Shown here piece after piece: positions 46,883-57,729 of a DNA stretch of 64,000 bases. Position 1 is the first letter of the stretch. The number at the start of each line of letters is the position of its first letter. The DNA comes from Vesta saturnalis (taxonomy: Eukaryota > Arthropoda > Insecta > Coleoptera > Lampyridae), in contig JARFJB010001980.1 of assembly GCA_036346205.1 (NCBI GenBank), positions 721,100-785,099 on the forward strand, read 5' to 3'. Both the position numbers and the translations under genes were made by a program. A model generated the notes under the pieces. The model had not been told where the DNA came from, made no database searches, and was given only the letters and a program-made list of their open reading frames with translations.

Positions 46883-48799
46883 TCACTTTAATCGAAATTT
46901 CGCGGTTCCAATAAATAAGAGCGGTGTGCGCACATTTGTGGTACGTGTGCACATATGCCGGTCGAAGATGGCTACGACCACACGCTGATAGATGACCACA
47001 GGGCGGACTTTACAGCTTTTTATTTATTGCTCATTTCATTTCACCGTTCACCCCTTTCTGGTGGGTCGTGATGAATGTCTAGCCATGTATTACCGTGTCA
47101 CTGTTACAGAGGACAGCTTTATTGGCAGGTCCAACCAGTGTTGCGAGTTTAAAGCTGATTTTATTTCGACCCGATTGTGCGCTATTGCGAACAGATGTGA
47201 TTGCCGCTCGGAATTGTAATTAACGATTCTAGGCGTCATTGTTGTGTACCCAACTGTGATTTTTCAGCGTTCTGATACTCGATCGCAATATTCACATTAT
47301 ATTGTTTTTCAAGTATTTCTGTCTATATCCAATCAAAACAAATGCGTTTTTCTTTCACAAATAGAATATCCATCATTGGAACATATTTGTTGGGCTAGCT
47401 ATGTTGAATATAAATATTTGTCCATTTGAAAAAATAATAAATCGTTACTGTATAAATACATGTACATCCCCGTCGATAGTTATTGAAATTAGGTCATCAA
47501 GTCTGTTCTAGAAGTTTGCGACAATATACTACTATGAGTAATCGGCATTCAAATGTAAAGTGGAAAGCAAATTGAAGTTGAATGATTCCCTTTTACAGTT
47601 TAACCAATTATTAAGTACGTTTATTGCTCGACACCTTCTTTCACTTTTAGTTTAATTACATCCTCTCATTACGTCGCTTTGATTTTTTTGGATATTCTCA
47701 TCTGTCATATCACCCGAGCCGACAATCCATCACTTTATCGTAAATTCTTTCAGAATAATTTGCTATCTATTTGTTATCCTTTGGTACCAAAACGAATTTA
47801 AAAAAACTTCTACTTTTACTTACCACGTGGAACATTTAAAGTGTGTTTGTCATTTATTTCATGGTTTCTGAGAAATTACTACATAGGCCAAAAGAAAACT
47901 TCGTTTCGTTTAATAACTCCATGCCTGGCAGTACCCTAAAGAACATCTTGGTACAAGAAGCAGGTTGTTATAATTGTGAGAGTTATAAGAGTTGGATGCG
48001 CGGTAGATGAAAACTCCACATAATCGGGAGCTCACTCTGATTTGTGCTTTAGTGATGTTCAGATACAGTCCAAATAAAGTGTGTAGTGTAATAAAAAATG
48101 TGGCGAAGGTCAGGTATAATAAAAAATGTATAAATGAATGAGTTAAATCGTTCTCCAAACAAATCATCTAACTAACTGGAGATACTAACCATTCACCAAA
48201 AATAATGCCTTTCACTCAGTCGGTAAATTAACGTAGGGTAGTTCATTGTTTTGATTGCTTAATTACCCCATATTCTGCTCGATTATTTCCACTTGACATA
48301 AATAATAAAAATGCTGCAATGTAACACTAATAAAAATGATCTCGGACGCCAAGTTATTTTTTAATAATGCTCGGAATAACTAAACCGAGGCTTACAATAA
48401 AAATTTTATCAAAATGAAAAAAATAAAAAAATATACAGACTATGTTTATTAACAGTTAAAATGATAGGGTTAAATAAAATATATCTTAAAACTAGTTATA
48501 GCCTTACATTACTAATTAAATGTTATAAAATTGTTCGTAAAATTTTGTACACAAACTTTTAATAACCTCTGGTATCTAAACGATTACGGAAAAGTCAACC
48601 ACGGTGATGTCATCTTTGCACCATTATTGCGCAATATCTTGAAATAATGCTTTACGTTGTAAGCCATACCCAAAAATGGAATTTTATTTCTTATAAATTT
48701 GTTTTCTTGAAATTGAATAAACCAATATTTATTGCATTTTCTCGAACGTTCATATAATAAATGTAATCAAAATTTAAATTCTGCATTAAAAGCACAACG
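46883..48799. other. Stretch without recognised genes inside the duplication interval
   Basis: The short frames at 46992-47219, 47244-47429 and 47910-48167 have no family signature. The origin of this DNA between the two duplicate copies is unknown. Confidence 0.4.
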
Positions 48800-49301
48800 C
48801 AATCATAAAATGAAAGCGTACGTAACAGTAGAATTAATTGTGCAATCAAAAGCGGTAAAATTAAAAGTGTAAAAGTAAAAAAAAGTGCCTGAAAAGAGCA
48901 AATGTTTTAATTTTTAATATAATGCGTTAAAATACATCTTACCATCAAATCAATGGCACTTTCACCAAAATTTAGGTGGAAACCCCAAAAAAAGCTTTTT
49001 GCATCTCACAACATGTATCAGGAAGTGAAAAAATGGACGCATTGTAATATCTGGTGATGACGCGTTGCGCGAAAAAAATGATCAGAACAAAAATAATTTA
49101 AAGAAGGGGAAGTATAAATCCTTAAGAAGTATATACCCTTAAGAAGATATGCACTTAAGTTACACCAAAATGCAAATTAATTTGCCTACCTCATAACTAT
49201 AATGCAAAAATAATTAAAATTTTTTTCTTATATTTACAACTGAATGAACGAAAAACCTAAATTACGGTATATCTTAATACAACTCAAAATGGGTTGTTAC
49301 A
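48800..49301 (-). repeat. Related LTR fragment, inverted (LTR-C)
   Basis: Read on the minus strand it starts TGTAACAACCCATTTTGAG and shares the order of blocks with LTR-A and the Gypsy LTR: GTAAATATAAGAAAAA, GCATTATAG, GAGGTAGG, the 'GCGCAACGCGT' region, and 'GTGCCA..TTTTGGTG'. It is a third, more diverged member of the family. Confidence 0.75.
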
Positions 49302-50304
49302 GTAGTAATTTGGTAGTAGCTTTTCACCTCAGTTTTGTTGATATCTTTATTTAGTATTTTTTTTTGCTATTCAGCTACAGTTATTTTAGGATCTAGGGTT
49401 ACTGAATAAATTATTTGGGCTTAACTTAGATTTTTGGTTAACTTTCGATTTCTTCTATATTCTGCTTTACAGTAATGAACATTAAAACAATTAAACAGCA
49501 AAGTGAATTAACGAGACTGTTAATATCATATTTCCAGAAACACTAGCAGGAAAACCCAAAGTATCCAATAATAATTTTATATAATAACAGAAGGTAGGCC
49601 CGTAAAGTTAACAGGACATAATTCCCACAACACGCAAGACTCTGCGCGTTGTTTTGTGCTGATATGTACCGCAATCAGTTTGTCAGCAATACACACCGAT
49701 CCAAATTATTGCATTTTTAGATATATAGCTAACTTCGCGACCTTTGTCGGCATGAAAAGCGAAATTATGCGTATTGTTTTCTGGTGAAATGTGCCGCAAT
49801 TAGTTTGTCAGCAACACATACCTCATCCTCATCTAGTGCTACCTTCACAATTAGTACCTTAAGTTTAACTCGAAAATACACTAATAGGTGGAACTAATTT
49901 GGTACAACTTAACTTCTCTGTTTTCAGTAGTGTGTAGCTTCTTCATAAACATACTAAAAATTTCCCCTCTCACTGCGCCGGAACACGGAAAAAATGGCCG
50001 CTATATAAAAAATTTCAATTTATTGCTATTTATTTGAACATGGACAATGTTTTGGAAAAAGGTCTAGAGTAGTTTTCTGTTCGGTATCCAAGAATTAAAA
50101 ATTTGGAGCAATTTTGAACGAAAATACATTTTTTAAGGATAATTCAAAAGCTACTATTAGGTGTATAAATAAGTTTCAGCCGTTTTGAATCAAAGATGGG
50201 GCATTTATTGTGGAATAACGGGACCTACTGTATTATTCCAAGTCTTGTACATCGCTCGAAGCTACTTTTCCTATCTTTTTGGCAGCATACGCCGCGTCGG
50301 AACA
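49302..50304. repeat. Non-coding stretch with two about 59-bp direct repeats (49641-49698, 49764-49822)
   Basis: The repeats share TGCG(C/T).TTGTTTT.TG.TGA.ATGT(A/G)CCGCAAT(C/T)AGTTTGTCAGCAA(T/C)ACA. No gene is visible in the stretch. Confidence 0.6.
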
Positions 50305-50379
50305 TTAAGTGAATTACAAAAAAGCTTTCAGAATAACTCAAGTGTATTCCCCTAAAAATCTTCACGCTTGCGCGAAGGA
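50305..50379 (-). repeat. Inverted LTR scrap preceding duplicate copy 2
   Basis: Reverse complement of part of the Gypsy LTR (around 39650-39725), ending CTTCACGCTTGCGCGAA and joined directly to a direct-orientation LTR tail. Confidence 0.8.
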
Positions 50380-51542
50380 ATTATTTGATCAATTACGAAT
50401 GGTATATTACATCATCGCTTTTTATTTAATGTTTTAAGTTGGCCCAGTTTTAGTGTTTATACACTTAGAGCCGCTATTAATGTTACAATTTGACGCCTTT
50501 TAATAATTGTTGTTATACTTTGGCTTAAGTTAAAGTTATACTTTGGCTTAAGTTAAGGTTATACTTTGTATTGACTTATACGTGCCATTAAAGTTTATTA
50601 AGTATACAAATTAAGTGATTAAAAAGGTGCGTACTTACAAAGTAAGTACTTAAAAAATAAAAGTGCCTAAAAAAAAGCAAAGGCTTTAGTTTTAAATATA
50701 ATGAGAAAAAAATAACTTACCACCAAAATTCTCATGGCACCAAAATATAAAAAATTAAGTAACAATCATGCTTATTGCTGTTAGCATTCAGCATTAAGTA
50801 AATTACAAAAAAGCTTTCAGAATAACTCAAGTGTATTCCCCTAAAAATCTTCACGCTTGCGCGAATGCAATAATATAAATCCAATTTTTTTAAGAAAGGG
50901 AACTAAAACTATTTATGTAATATTACACCCAAAAGATTTATTCTAGGAAATGCCAATTAAATTGCCATTCTCAATTCTACATATTAATAATTAGAAACAT
51001 TTCTAATATTATGCCAAATAGATGAACGATCCTTAAATTAATGTACTTTTTAATACAACCACAAAAAAAAAGGTTGTTACAATCTTAATGGTACATATCT
51101 TTTAAGTGAATATATTTCGTAAAAAATTATATTTCCCTTTCCTTAAAAATGGTATTCTGATCATTTAAAGCCGCGCAACGCGTAATAACTTAATTCTTTT
51201 GCGCAAATGCTTGGGCGCACCCCTGCATGATTTGTTCTGGGGGCCTCTATTTTTTTGGGCACTTCCTGCAGAATGTTGTAGCGGAAAGCATTGTTTTGGG
51301 TTATCCCTAAAATTTTTGTAATAGTGCCATCAGTTTTGGTGGTAAGTTACCTTTTAATTCGTAATATTTAAAATTAAAACATCTGCTCTTTTGCAAGCAC
51401 TATTTTACTATTATCACTACTATTATACCTATTATTTTTTTTAATTTTAATCGAACTTAATTTGCTTTACTTACTTACGCACGTTTTCTCTTCATTCTTA
51501 CTGTATCAATTTGGATTACCATTTAAATTTGAATTTTTGATA
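50380..51542 (+). repeat. Duplicated segment, copy 2 (partner 45735-46882)
   Basis: LTR tail (50380-50562), inverted LTR head (to 51081) and LTR-A (from 51082). The inverted head carries a longer A run (CCACAAAAAAAAAGG) than copy 1. Confidence 0.92.
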
Positions 51543-52249
51543 CAAGAACTTCAACGAATGCCAAATTATTGGATAGAAAATTTTCATGAATAAATTTAAG
51601 AATAGTTCCAGTTTGGCGGTGTGGCTGGTAAAGATTGCCCAACATTTATGCAATCCTGACCTCACCTAGTTAACAATTCCGACTCATGTGAATCCTAAGG
51701 TTTTAAAATGTTAAGTACAAAAATTACGAAGGTAATTATTTAATGGATTTGTTTATACTTTACGAATAGCAATAAGACTTCTTATTTTTTTAATCATCCA
51801 TCAAGATGATAAATAAACTTAATTCCACGTTAATATTTCTTTTATTGTCATAAACACTATTATTGTTCATTAACTAGGTTCCTATAACAAGATAGTTTGG
51901 CGCTCGAGTTTTCCATTTCATTACTTTTTTTTATTGCACTTTTTTACTAATTAGGTTAAGGGAAAATAATTAAGCAAATTGGAATCAAGCAGAATTTTAG
52001 GTATTTGAGCAAATCAGTTTATTTGAACCTACCCCAATTTAATTAACCGACTAGAGTCAAAGGCACAATTAGTGGTGAAAGGTTAGTATTTCCATTAGTT
52101 ATGTGATTGGTGTTTAGGGAGAACTTTACCTAATTTCATTATTTATTAATTAATTATCTCATTCAAATTACATCATAACAATTTGAGAATATTACCTCAG
52201 CACCACGTTTTGTTACTACAATTGGCACCGTTCAATGTGAGTTATTACA
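51082..52249 (+). repeat. Solo LTR (LTR-A), right part
   Basis: It continues LTR-A from the ATCT site and parallels the Gypsy LTR (GGCGCTCGAG, AATAATTAAGCA, ACCGAC blocks). It ends GTTATTACA, the partner of the start TGTAGCAAC, and is followed by CGAT (52250-52253), which duplicates 39282-39285. Confidence 0.82.
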
Positions 52250-52253
52250 CGAT

Positions 52254-52345
52254 AAACGACCATGATCTGTAACCACGGCAATTTCTTTCGGTATGAATTC
52301 GTTGTTAACACCACTAAACCCCTTGTACGTCGAAGTATGCGTCTA
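52254..52345 (-). pseudogene. Polinton 'VKG' protein, N-terminal part (split gene)
   Basis: The minus strand reads YFDVQG in one frame and, after a one-base shift, FSGVNNEFIPKEIAVVTDHG up to the LTR junction. The 'QGF...NEF..KE.A' start is the usual N-terminus of the family to which 38860-39285 belongs, so the two pieces form one gene split by the LTR. It lies directly downstream of the major capsid gene and upstream of the protease. Confidence 0.68.
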
Positions 52346-52349
52346 TCTT

Positions 52350-53700
52350 CTATCGGCTGCTGCTGTACACTGAAGCCTGAAGGTTAGAGCTACCACAACA
52401 GCTAAAATCCACCACCACATTCCGATGTTTATCGATCTCGATCATGTTATCGAATTCTGCATGCATCAAACAGTTAGCGGTTACGGTGAGCGCTTCTTAG
52501 AACCCGACTTCCAACCAAAGGAAGCCGTTTCTAACTAAATTCCAGTGGGTACTAGCGTTTGCGCACAGGGCAGGTGTTAGGTCAAAGGCAATTGAACAGT
52601 AGCTGTTGGGGAAATCACTTCTCGATATATCGTTGTCTTCATTCCAAAAATGAATACCCGTACCAGCGAATAAGGTGTGGTACGCTCTTACATATAAACC
52701 ATTAGCTGCAAAATCTGGTTGTAAGGCCTTCGAAGGAATTTGTTGCCCGTCAATATATAACGACATGTATTTAATATTTCAGTGATGAAAATTGAACGGG
52801 TTTGGGGGGTAGTCACCGTTGAAGGCTTTATTTGCTACAAAGCCTGCGATGCAACGTTTAGGTAACTGACCCTGGAAAACATTATCCAGTGATTTTCGCT
52901 GTATCCCTGCAGGTATAGTTAACACTTTTACGTCGGTCCTTGTAACAGGGTATTTTGCGGCTGTCGTTTCTAAAGCTTTAGCGTGCGCAATTAGAATAGT
53001 TGGAGTGATTCGCACACGTCTCACCAGTAAAGTAGCGTCTATAATTCGCGTCTTGTAATTTGAAGCGAGTGCCGCCATTAGGCTAAAAGTATCTCTTGAT
53101 CGTACAAATTTAGCCAACACCACTTACGAGAAACTTTTCTTGATTGAACAAATCCGAGTGCACGTGACCAATCATCTCTATCCGTTTTCCGGTAGCCGCA
53201 AGTGCTTGACGTTTTGAGAAACCGTTATTTGCATTTCCCAGTGTATTCATCTGTCCAGCTGTATCATTGTGCCATAAGGTACATCCTAGATGTGAACTCT
53301 TGGCCTCCTTTCCATAATTTAGCAGCGTTTCGATATTTGAACGGTAGGCGTAGGTGTTGTTTGGTTGTGATACCATCTTCTGATTTAAGTAAACCTCCAC
53401 CTGTGAGAAAATCGAATGCATCCAATTGTTTACCGGTGCTACAACATCAGCGTCTGTAAGTGCTGTAACATCATATTTTAGAACTTTAGATGTAATGTAC
53501 AACATGGTCTGACTTAAATCTATATAATCGTTTCTATTTCCGGCGACTACAAATTCTGTTGGGGCGTCATCACCCTGAGCTGATAAGGGCTTGTAAAATA
53601 TCCATTCACCACTCCCAATACTTGTCTGCGTCGACGGTAAAGCGAACAAATGCAATTGGGATTTGACGCATTCACACGATTGGGCATGTAGAAAAGCCAT
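52350..53700 (-). pseudogene. Polinton major capsid protein (hexon-like), broken
   Basis: The start MAFLHAQSCECVKSQLHLF at 53700 leads into GSGEWIFYKPLS and NDYIDLSQTMLYI. A shift near 53115 continues in VLAKFVRSRDTFSLMA and RRVRITPTILIAHAKALE. A second shift near 52775 gives MSLYIDGQQIPSKALQPDF, DFPNSYCSIAFDLTPAL and HWNLVRNGFLWLEV, with an in-frame stop at 52497-52499 before ANCLMHAEFDNMIEIDKHRN. These are the blocks of the double jelly-roll capsid protein of Polintons (often annotated in animal genomes as F54H12.2-like). The total of about 450 codons is the family's usual size. Confidence 0.93.
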
Positions 53701-54083
53701 TATCTTGAAAATATATCGTCGTAACCAGTCTTCTTCTTAGCAACAGCTCTCAGTGGAGACTGATTATTATCGGGCAAACGTACTCTTTTATAACCCGAAC
53801 CCTCCATCATTTTATCGATTTTCTCGTCGGCTTTACGCTTAAGGTTTCTACCTGCCTCGTGAAATCTTTCTTGAAACGAATCCTTAATAGGTCGATCCTC
53901 TATGACGTTACCAAGAATATTAGCACCCGTTCTAAGAGCTTCTTTACCAATAGCCTTTGCGCCAGACCTAAATAACGGTATTATACTTCTAAACATACCA
54001 CCTAACCAGTTCCCTATTCCATGACCACGTTGATATGGCGCACCTCAGTAGATAGAGCCGATACCGTTACCCGCCTGATTCAT
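53700..54083 (-). pseudogene. Small basic Polinton virion protein (pVI-like position)
   Basis: The start at 54083 (MNQAGNGIGSIY) is followed by a stop, then QRGHGIGNWLGGMF and the open part IGKEALRTGANILGN, GRNLKRKADEKIDKMM and GSGYKR. The glycine-rich N-terminus, amphipathic helix and basic tail, and its place between the two capsid genes, match the conserved small protein seen in Polintons. It may be a membrane-active or core component like adenovirus pVI or pX. That role is inference. Its stop overlaps the start of the capsid gene. Confidence 0.7.
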
Positions 54084-54106
54084 GAAATATTGCTAAGGGC
54101 AAACCA

Positions 54107-54927
54107 TTATTGCACTTTCTTAAAGTGTAGCTTCAGGCACGACGATCCAAACCCAAATGACATTGCTGCACCTGTATCTGTTTTTATATTAATCTCGATG
54201 TTTTCAAATTCCCGCGTCATTATCGGTATGTAGTATGCAGGCGAAAAGACCACATCTTTATGACCCCCGTAAGCATAGTTTTCTGAAGTAATATTTATTA
54301 TACGCATACGCGGAGATAAAACATCACCCACAATTTGCGGTTCAACGATGCCGCAATAAACAAACATCTGAGTTGGTAATCCTATCCATATACTAGCGGA
54401 GTGAGGGGTATTGGTTCCTTAGCTATGTTCTGATACGGTCGATAACCCAATTGTAAGGCTAGACGTTGTGAGAATCCGAATAGCGAGAGCTGAATTTTTA
54501 ATTTCGTAGTGACGCACTTAGTTAGATTATGATATTCAATTGTTAGCAATTTAGTTATTAATACATGGTTATTTAGCTCGCTGATAATTTCTTCTATGAT
54601 GGCGTAATTTCCCGAAACGAATCGTATCACGTACCAGCCATCTTCAGTATAAATGATCTTCTCGTTGTCGAGTTGAAAATATTCTGCGGCCTTTTTTAAT
54701 GTCGTTTCTAACACGTTATCGCCAGGTGGCTCTTTTCTGTAATAAATTAAATTATCTGTTGCACATACAGCGGCAAAATAACATGGGTACTGAATTTCCG
54801 ATATCCCTACAAGCCACGAGCCCGTTAATCTTATTCGTTTTGGTAGTTGCGTAATAAAACTTGACGTCATATTACCTGGAAAATACGTCATAGAGCTATT
54901 ACTCAATAAGGTAAGGTAAAACTCCAT
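54107..54927 (-). pseudogene. Polinton minor capsid protein (penton-like), frameshifted
   Basis: The start MEFYLTLLSNSSMTYFP at 54927 begins two bases after the integrase stop. It continues with LTGSWLVGISEIQYPC and FSQRLALQLGYRP. A frame break near 54375 leads to MFVYCGIVEPQIVGDV, LSPRMRIINIT, AYYIPIMTREFENIEINI and TGAAMSFGFG. The order is that of the single jelly-roll minor capsid (penton homologue) of Polintons, about 270 codons. It would form the capsid vertices. Confidence 0.9.
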
Positions 54928-54929
54928 TT

Positions 54930-55977
54930 TTATACATCTCTCCACTGCGAAGCTAACGCCCAGCTATTGAATTTGTCACTGTATCCACGCCACTTGACCA
55001 GGTATTGGTTATTTCGCCCACGGTCCTTTTCCGCTAGAATCTTATCGACTTTGAATAGAGTATCTTTATCAACCGTAACAACTTGCAATTCTTCTTCGTA
55101 AAAGGTGCCTTCAACAGGATCGTTATTAAGATCGGTTATTCGATAAACTGGTGGTCTTTTTTTTATTGCCGCACTAATTGTAAAAACTTACTCGCTCCAA
55201 TTCGTTTCATATCCCTTCTCAAAGGTGTACTTAGTTCTACGATTCTGACATGCCCACCGACTTTATATTTAGGATGGTGTACTGGACCTAAACCTTTCGC
55301 GTACAGGTTATTCCACACTTCCAAAATGTTTTTATCGTTTACAGCCGCGGGGGCCATCTCTACACTTGAATGAGAGCTATTGTTGTGGGCAGTCACAAGT
55401 CTTTCGAGTACATCAATATACCTGTAGGAATTTTTGTAATTGAAATAACGCCACATCTTTGTTTTCAATGTTTTAATAAATCTTTCAACTACAGATGCTT
55501 TCACATCAGGGTTATTTGTTACATAGAAATTGATATTTTGTTTATTGAAAAAGTTTTATACACTGCTCGCCACAAACTCTTTGCCTTTATCCGTCTATAG
55601 ATTTGACGGAGTATTGTCGCAATCCTTAAGAATATCCGCGAATGCTTCAATTACAGATGAGGCTGTCTTCGTTTTAAGTGCTCTCGCCCATGCCCTCTTG
55701 CTAAATACATCAATTACCGTTAGTATGTAGTTGTATCCGCTATTGTGTTTACTTAAAGTTCGCATATCACAAAGATCCGCTTGCCACAACTCGTAAAGTT
55801 TACCCACAATATATTTATTTCGTGTAAACTTTTTTCTGACTGGTTTATGTACCGTATAAGCTTTCTGTACCTGTAGCCAGTTTTTTATTCACCATATATA
55901 CCCTTTATAGCATTAGTTAGAAGTGTTATACCATCGAACCCTGCTCGGTGAGAGGGATCATAGTATACAGCATCCAT
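54930..55977 (-). pseudogene. Polinton integrase with C-terminal chromodomain
   Basis: The chosen start gives MDAVYYDPSHRAGF, the usual N-terminus. A shift near 55885 leads to AYTVHKPVRKKFTRN, then WQADLCDMRTLS with the first Asp, TVIDVFSKRAWAR, TDKGKEFVASS with the second and KASVVERFIKTLKTKMWRYF with the Glu. A frame change near 55170 continues in YRITDLNNDPVEGTFYEEEL and ends with a chromodomain (FKVDKILAEKDRGRNNQYLV, KWRGYSDKFNSW). A stop at 55604 (before TDKGKEF) and two shifts break it. The catalytic triad residues are all present. The enzyme inserts the element and makes 6-bp duplications. Confidence 0.92.
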
Positions 55978-56143
55978 GTTATGGCCGCCACGAAACCCAA
56001 TCTTGTGAAAGTCCTCTTCTTCTTCTTTGACAGATTCTTCTCCGTGTTTCCCGCGTTTCACTATCAGCATCGTAATTCTCACCTATACTTGTGAGGGTCC
56101 GTTCAGCGCTGGGTGATAGAGAAACTTCATACCTTTGCGTATT

Positions 56144-56668
56144 TCAGATAAACCCTCGTGGTATATTTATCTCTTTAATGTACGTCGCAAACTGACGCCA
56201 ACCGCGCGGGTTTGTGGTTTTTCGTTTCCTTAACGTCTCGCGGACCAGATCGATAATCTCGCCTTTTATTGTGGCAGTTCCCCTTTTATCCCGAAAAACA
56301 TCGCTGATCGTATTCAGTATACGTAACAAATTCGCGCCTTTTCTCTTATATGAAGGCGTAAGCGTTGATACTATCTCGTCGTCTGTCAGACCTCTGCGTT
56401 GTGGTAAATCTCTAATATCATCAGCAACAGCGTCACCGCTGACTGTTATACTGGTGGATTGACGTAACTGATTGGAAAAGTGTAGATACCTTTGAAGAAC
56501 TTGGTTGTACTGCTGCTATTTGTCATGATCGGTCATTTCAGTTTTTAAAACTTTATCCATATGGTTACCCAGCTGCGATAAAATGTTGTTTTGTGTAACA
56601 TCTGGTGCCTGTAAGCGCTGTATAAAGTCCATCGGTAGAATAATCATCTTCTTCAGAATGTGGTCCAT
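56144..56668 (-). pseudogene. Conserved Polinton protein of unknown function, one stop
   Basis: The start MDHILKKMIILPMDFIQRL lies two bases after the stop of the upstream gene. KVLKTEMTDHDK is followed by an in-frame stop, then YNQVLQRYLHFSNQLRQ, RGLTDDEIVSTLTPSYKRKG and TNPRGWRQFATYIKEINIP. The 'L....L.D.EK...Y...LQRYL' start and the 'GW..F...L...N.P' end recur in proteins next to Polinton integrases, as far as I recall. It is about 175 codons, with no known role. Confidence 0.65.
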
Positions 56669-56670
56669 GG

Positions 56671-57000
56671 TTATTGAAACAGATTACCCTGAATTCCGCC
56701 GAGTAATGGTCCTAACAGGAGTGGTAGAAATGCACCACCTTTCTGTACAAGAAACTGTTTTTTCTTTTTTAAAGATTCGCCTCTCTGTGCCAAGCGTCTT
56801 AAAGTGTGCTTATGTTGAGAGAGTCGCTGCTTCTGATCAGCTAACAGAGGTACACGACCTTTTAAAATGTTATGTGCACACTCGCAAGTACACTCTACCT
56901 ACTTACTATCCAAACATTTCAATAAAGCGTCACGTTGCCTTTTACTTAATCTGGCTAATGCACATAGGGTATCAGTGTTCTCGCTTAAAACGTCAGTCAT
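56671..57000 (-). pseudogene. 109-codon conserved Polinton protein, one stop
   Basis: The start MTDVLSENTDTLCALARLSK overlaps the end of the ATPase gene by 8 bases. KRQRDALLKCLDSK is followed by an in-frame stop, then VECTCECAHNILKGRVPL, DQKQRLSQHKHTLRRLAQ and VQKGGAFLPLLLGPLLGG. This 'CICEC..N.L.G..PL', 'LR.LA', 'QKGG.....L.P' layout with a C-terminal hydrophobic, glycine-rich segment is a common small companion gene in Polintons. The end could be a membrane-associated segment. Function unknown. Confidence 0.65.
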
Positions 57001-57690
57001 CATATATGATGTAATCTTTATGACTGTGAGACTTAAACCCTTTTTTCGCTATATATACTTGGCAGATACCTTGAGGCCCGAATATGTTTGATCTATAACG
57101 TAGCACATCCGGTGTATTCTGTTTTAAATCGAACAATAAATATCAGTGCGGGCTTGAAGTAGCATCTTGGTACGCTGCTTCTAAAATTTTTGGGTTATCC
57201 GGCGAAATCTGTCTTGCTAAATGCTGTATCTGAGCTCTGTCACATGGGTTCTTAAACAAAATTATGTAACGTGCGTTAAGAGAAATATCCCGCTATCCAC
57301 GTCCTTGATGAAATATGTTCTGCGTTAAGAAAAACACACTTAGGTTTTGATGATGACAACCCTTTGTAAAAATATCAACCACAGAGCTGTTAGTTTCGCG
57401 CATTAGATCGTCAATTATTATTAAGACAGGTTTTTCCCCGTCAAACTGTTTCATATCAGGTAAACCCTTTTGAAACTCCACAGAGATATCTTTGAATAAA
57501 GGCTGCCACTCACTGTAAAACCAAATAATCTTTTTAAAAGCTGTATCGCAGGCGATTTCGTTATTTTTAGAAAATCAACGATAAAATAAGATTTCCCACA
57601 TCCCGACGGACCCGCAACTATCGCCGAAAAGCTTAAACTGGCCTTCCATCTGGAATCGCTAAACGATACTAACAGATACTCTACCAGCAA
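56993..57690 (-). pseudogene. Polinton packaging ATPase (FtsK/HerA type), broken
   Basis: The start MLVEYLLVSFSDSRWKASLS is followed by the Walker A loop AIVAGPSGCGKSYF (about 57595-57630). A shift near 57465 leads to the Walker B strand EKPVLIIIDDLM and the sensor region LSVFFLTQNIFHQGRG. A stop at 57293 is followed by ISLNARYIILFKNPCDRAQI, LARQISPDNPKI and, after another stop, YLLFDLKQNTPDVLRYRSN. About 232 codons, the usual size. The family pumps the genome into virion-like particles. Its start is only about 40 bases from the right TIR, so it is the outermost gene on this side. Confidence 0.92.
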
Positions 57691-57729
57691 TTTCGTTTAA
57701 ATAGACTAAATAACGATCTTTTTCAATCA

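Noticed and set aside
53202..53459. Plus-strand 85-codon ORF
   Set aside because: Antisense to the major capsid gene.
55083..55730. Plus-strand ORFs across the integrase region
   Set aside because: Antisense shadows of the integrase gene, which has clear catalytic motifs on the minus strand.
56583..57014. Plus-strand 143-codon ORF
   Set aside because: Antisense to the 109-codon Polinton gene and the start of the next one.
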